From: Streptomyces sp. V3I8
GTDB taxonomy: Bacteria; Actinomycetota; Actinomycetes; Streptomycetales; Streptomycetaceae
Length of the DNA stretch: 64,000 bases
Direction: 5' to 3'
NCBI RefSeq assembly: GCF_030817535.1
Contig: NZ_JAUSZL010000002.1
Coordinates: 2,604,001-2,668,000, forward strand
Shown here: positions 61,848 to 64,000 of the stretch, in pieces
Layout: the number at the start of each line of letters is the position of its first letter
Position numbering within the stretch: position 1 is the first letter of the stretch
The notes under the pieces: generated by a model
Told to the model about the DNA's origin: nothing
The model's database searches: none
Seen by the model: the letters and a program-made list of their open reading frames with translations, nothing else
Translations under genes and position numbers: made by a program

Positions 61848-63401
61848 CTAGCCCATGAACTTCTTGAACTCGTCGGGGAGTTCGAAGTTCTGCGGCTGCT
61901 GGCCGCCCGGCAGGCCGAGCGCCCCGCCCGCCTGCCCCGCGGCCTCCCGCCGGGCCGCGGCCTCCTCCTCCTGCTGCTTGCGCTTCATCGGGTTGCCGGA
62001 CCGCTGCTTGCCCTTCGCCTTCTTGGGCTGCTTCTTCGACCGGCCGGCACCGCCGCCCATGCCCGGCATCCCGGGCATCCCCGGCATGCCGCCGCCCTGG
62101 GCCATCCGGGACATCATCTTGCGGGCCTCGAAGAACCGCTCGACCAGGCCCTTGACCGCGCTGACGTCGACACCGGAACCCTTGGCGATACGGGCGCGCC
62201 GCGAGCCGTTGATGATCGTCGCGTCCTGGCGCTCGGCCGGGGTCATCGACTTGATGATCGCGGCCGTACGGTCGACGTCGCGCTCGTCGAGGTTGTTGAT
62301 CTGGTCCTTGATCTGGCCCATCCCGGGCAGCATGCCGAGCAGCTTGGAGATGGAGCCCATCTTCCTGACCTGCTCCATCTGGGCCAGGAAGTCGTCGAGC
62401 GTGAAGTCCTGGCCCTTCTTGGAGGCCAGCTTCGAGGCCATGGCCTCGGCCTCCTGCTGCGAGAAGGTCTGCTCGGCCTTCTCGATCAGCGTGAGCACGT
62501 CGCCCATGCCGAGGATGCGGGACGCCATGCGGTCCGGGTGGAACGCGTCGAAGTCGTCCAGCTTCTCGCCGTTGGAGGCGAACATGACCTGGCGGCCGGT
62601 GACGTGCGCGATGGACAGCGCCGCACCACCGCGGGCGTCGCCGTCGAGCTTGGACAGGACCACGCCGTCGAAGCCGACCCCGTCGCGGAAGGCCTCCGCG
62701 GTGTTGACCGCGTCCTGGCCGACCATGGCGTCGACGACGAACAGGATCTCGTCGGGCGAGACCGCGTCGCGGATGTCGGCGGCCTGCTGCATCAGCTCGG
62801 TGTCGATGCCGAGGCGGCCCGCGGTGTCGACGATGACGACGTCGTACTGCTTCTGCTTCGCGTACTCGATGGAGTCCTTGGCGACCTGGACCGGGTCCCC
62901 GACGCCGTTGCCCGGCTGCGGCGCGTAGACGCCGACACCCGCGCGCTCGCCGACGACGCTGAGCTGGTTCACCGCGTTCGGGCGCTGGAGGTCGCAGGCG
63001 ACGAGCAGCGGTGCGTGCCCCTGGCCCTGCAGCCACTTGCCGAGCTTTCCGGCGAGCGTGGTCTTACCGGCACCCTGCAGACCCGCGAGCATGATCACGG
63101 TCGGCGGCTGCTTGGCGAAGCGCAGGCGCCGGGTCTCGCCGCCGAGGATGCCGACGAGCTCCTCGTTGACGATCTTGATGACCTGCTGGGCGGGGTTGAG
63201 CGCCTGGGACACCTCGACGCCGAGGGCCCTCTCCTTGACCTGCTTGATGAAGGCCCGGACGACCGGCAGCGCGACGTCCGCTTCCAGCAGGGCGATACGG
63301 ATCTCGCGCGCGGTGGCGTCGATGTCCGCCTCGGACAGGCGCCCCTTGCCGCGAAGGTTCTTGAATGTCGCTGCGAGGCGATCGGAGAGAGTGTCGAACA
63401 C
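61848..63401 (-). CDS. ffh: Signal recognition particle protein Ffh
   Basis: A 517-residue SRP GTPase that targets membrane proteins cotranslationally. The N domain is at about 1-90; the G domain has GLQGAGKTT, DTAGR and SKLDGDARGG; the M domain after about 300 is Met-rich (MPGMPGMPGMGGG) and binds signal sequences and SRP RNA. The C terminus has a Lys-rich stretch and Gln/Glu run. GTG 63401 starts FDTLSDRLAATFKNLRGKGR, the usual N terminus. A hairpin separates it from glnD upstream. Confidence 0.96.
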   Translation of the reverse strand: MFDTLSDRLAATFKNLRGKGRLSEADIDATAREIRIALLEADVALPVVRAFIKQVKERALGVEVSQALNPAQQVIKIVNEELVGILGGETRRLRFAKQPPTVIMLAGLQGAGKTTLAGKLGKWLQGQGHAPLLVACDLQRPNAVNQLSVVGERAGVGVYAPQPGNGVGDPVQVAKDSIEYAKQKQYDVVIVDTAGRLGIDTELMQQAADIRDAVSPDEILFVVDAMVGQDAVNTAEAFRDGVGFDGVVLSKLDGDARGGAALSIAHVTGRQVMFASNGEKLDDFDAFHPDRMASRILGMGDVLTLIEKAEQTFSQQEAEAMASKLASKKGQDFTLDDFLAQMEQVRKMGSISKLLGMLPGMGQIKDQINNLDERDVDRTAAIIKSMTPAERQDATIINGSRRARIAKGSGVDVSAVKGLVERFFEARKMMSRMAQGGGMPGMPGMPGMGGGAGRSKKQPKKAKGKQRSGNPMKRKQQEEEAAARREAAGQAGGALGLPGGQQPQNFELPDEFKKFMG

Positions 63402-63473
63402 GGCGGTCGCGAGTCCTCAAGTAGGGGGCAGGGGGGCAGGTCCGCCCTCCAGGGTATCCGCCCGCGCCAGGAA

Positions 63474-63522
63474 GGGTCTCCACCCCGTCGCGGGGTTCCG
63501 TCCCGTGACGGGGTGGAGACCC
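63474..63522 (-). terminator. Terminator after glnD
   Basis: A perfect 16-bp stem (63474-63489 with 63507-63522) and 17-base loop that can pair further, starting 6 bases after the glnD stop at 63528. It would separate glnD from ffh. Confidence 0.85.
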
Positions 63523-63527
63523 GCCGC

Positions 63528-64000
63528 TCATTCCCGCAGCGTCTCCTCCAGCGCCCGCGCCAGCGAGGCCGCCTGCTCCCCGGGCAGCGGGTCCCCTTCG
63601 GACCCCGTCACATAGAACGCGTCCACCGCGTTGGCCCCCAGCGTGGAGACATGCGCACTGCGCACCCGCACCTGCGCGTCGTCCAGCGCCCGTCCGATCC
63701 GGTGCAGCAGCCCCGGTGCGTCGTGGGCGCGTACCTCGATGACCGTGGCGAGCCGGGACGCGGCGGCGGCCACGCTCACCCGGGCCGCGGGTGCGGCGAT
63801 ACCCCGCCTGCGCGGATAGGCGGCGTCCCGCTCGGCGAGGCGTCCAGCGATGTCGAGGGACCCGTCGAGCGCGCGTACGAGGTCGGCGCGCAGCCGGGCC
63901 GCCTGCGGCAGGGACCCGTACTCGGCGGCGACCCGCCAGTCGAGGAGCAGGACGGAGCCGGGGACGTCGTCGGGCAGTTCCAGCGCCCGCAGTTCGGCCG
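63528..64000 (-). CDS. glnD: [Protein-PII] uridylyltransferase/adenylyltransferase, C-terminal part
   Basis: The visible 156 residues include the final ACT domain (VIEVRAHDAPGLLHRIGRAL; VRSAHVSTLGANAVDAFYVT) typical of GlnD. The rest lies beyond the window, so the nucleotidyltransferase and HD domains are not seen. In actinobacteria GlnD adenylylates PII (GlnK). The amtB-glnK-glnD and ffh order supports the call. The stop is at 63528-63530. Confidence 0.85.
   Translation of the reverse strand, partial: AELRALELPDDVPGSVLLLDWRVAAEYGSLPQAARLRADLVRALDGSLDIAGRLAERDAAYPRRRGIAAPAARVSVAAAASRLATVIEVRAHDAPGLLHRIGRALDDAQVRVRSAHVSTLGANAVDAFYVTGSEGDPLPGEQAASLARALEETLRE

Overview
The window looks like chromosomal core DNA of a Streptomyces-type actinobacterium. 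It has very high G+C with strong third-position bias, many GTG and some TTG starts, the sporulation sigma factor gene whiG, four adjacent type I signal peptidase genes, a LAETG sortase substrate, a DasR-type operator and GC-rich hairpin terminators. From memory, the gene order matches the S. coelicolor stretch from the GABA/polyamine genes through rpsB-tsf-pyrH-frr-cdsA, whiG and sipWXYZ-rplS-trmD-rimM-rpsP to ffh-glnD. I could not check that alignment here. No rRNA, tRNA, insertion sequence, phage or CRISPR array was seen.

Positions 1-28,300 are a scattered nitrogen and polyamine catabolic region. It holds three aldehyde dehydrogenases, gabT, a second class III aminotransferase, a complete polyamine-type ABC importer (potDABC) in one operon with a PuuB-like oxidase and a PuuC-like dehydrogenase, and two candidate regulators (PucR type and Lrp/AsnC type). 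Interspersed are a VirD4/TraG-like membrane ATPase, a PAP2 phosphatase, a secreted GH18 chitinase under a DasR-like site, a small prim-pol-like protein, a NADAR protein, a DUF4190 membrane protein, a probable aminodeoxyfutalosine deaminase (menaquinone pathway), a glycerophosphodiesterase, a serine hydrolase, a PadR regulator and an SGNH hydrolase.

Positions 28,300-38,800 carry an unusual two-gene ABC exporter with minisatellites in both genes, VOC and LOG-family proteins, a LAETG wall-anchored protein, a clearly decayed mycothiol-dependent maleylpyruvate isomerase-family pseudogene, and a thiamine-type ABC importer (thiBPQ) preceded by a TPP riboswitch and a 15-bp hairpin.

Positions 38,800-64,000 are housekeeping. 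They hold rlmN, a leaderless small-gene pair, cdsA-frr-pyrH, tsf-rpsB, an M23 peptidase, a TetR regulator, whiG, dprA-comM-yraN, a DUF2469 gene, nudix-sipZ, sipYXW, rplS, trmD-rimM-khpA-rpsP, a SprT-like zinc protein, a methyltransferase, ffh and the 3' end of glnD. Many neighbours overlap by 1-4 bases or abut, which suggests translational coupling. Convergent pairs are often separated by perfect stem-loops that probably terminate transcription both ways.

The items most worth following up are the 29-bp perfect palindrome between gabT and the membrane ATPase gene, the 21-bp six-copy repeat at the N terminus of PotA, the disordered 250-residue insert in the exporter permease, the leaderless small-gene pair and the pseudogene behind the thiamine transporter. 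I did not find a convincing completely new multi-gene system; most of the window is conserved core.
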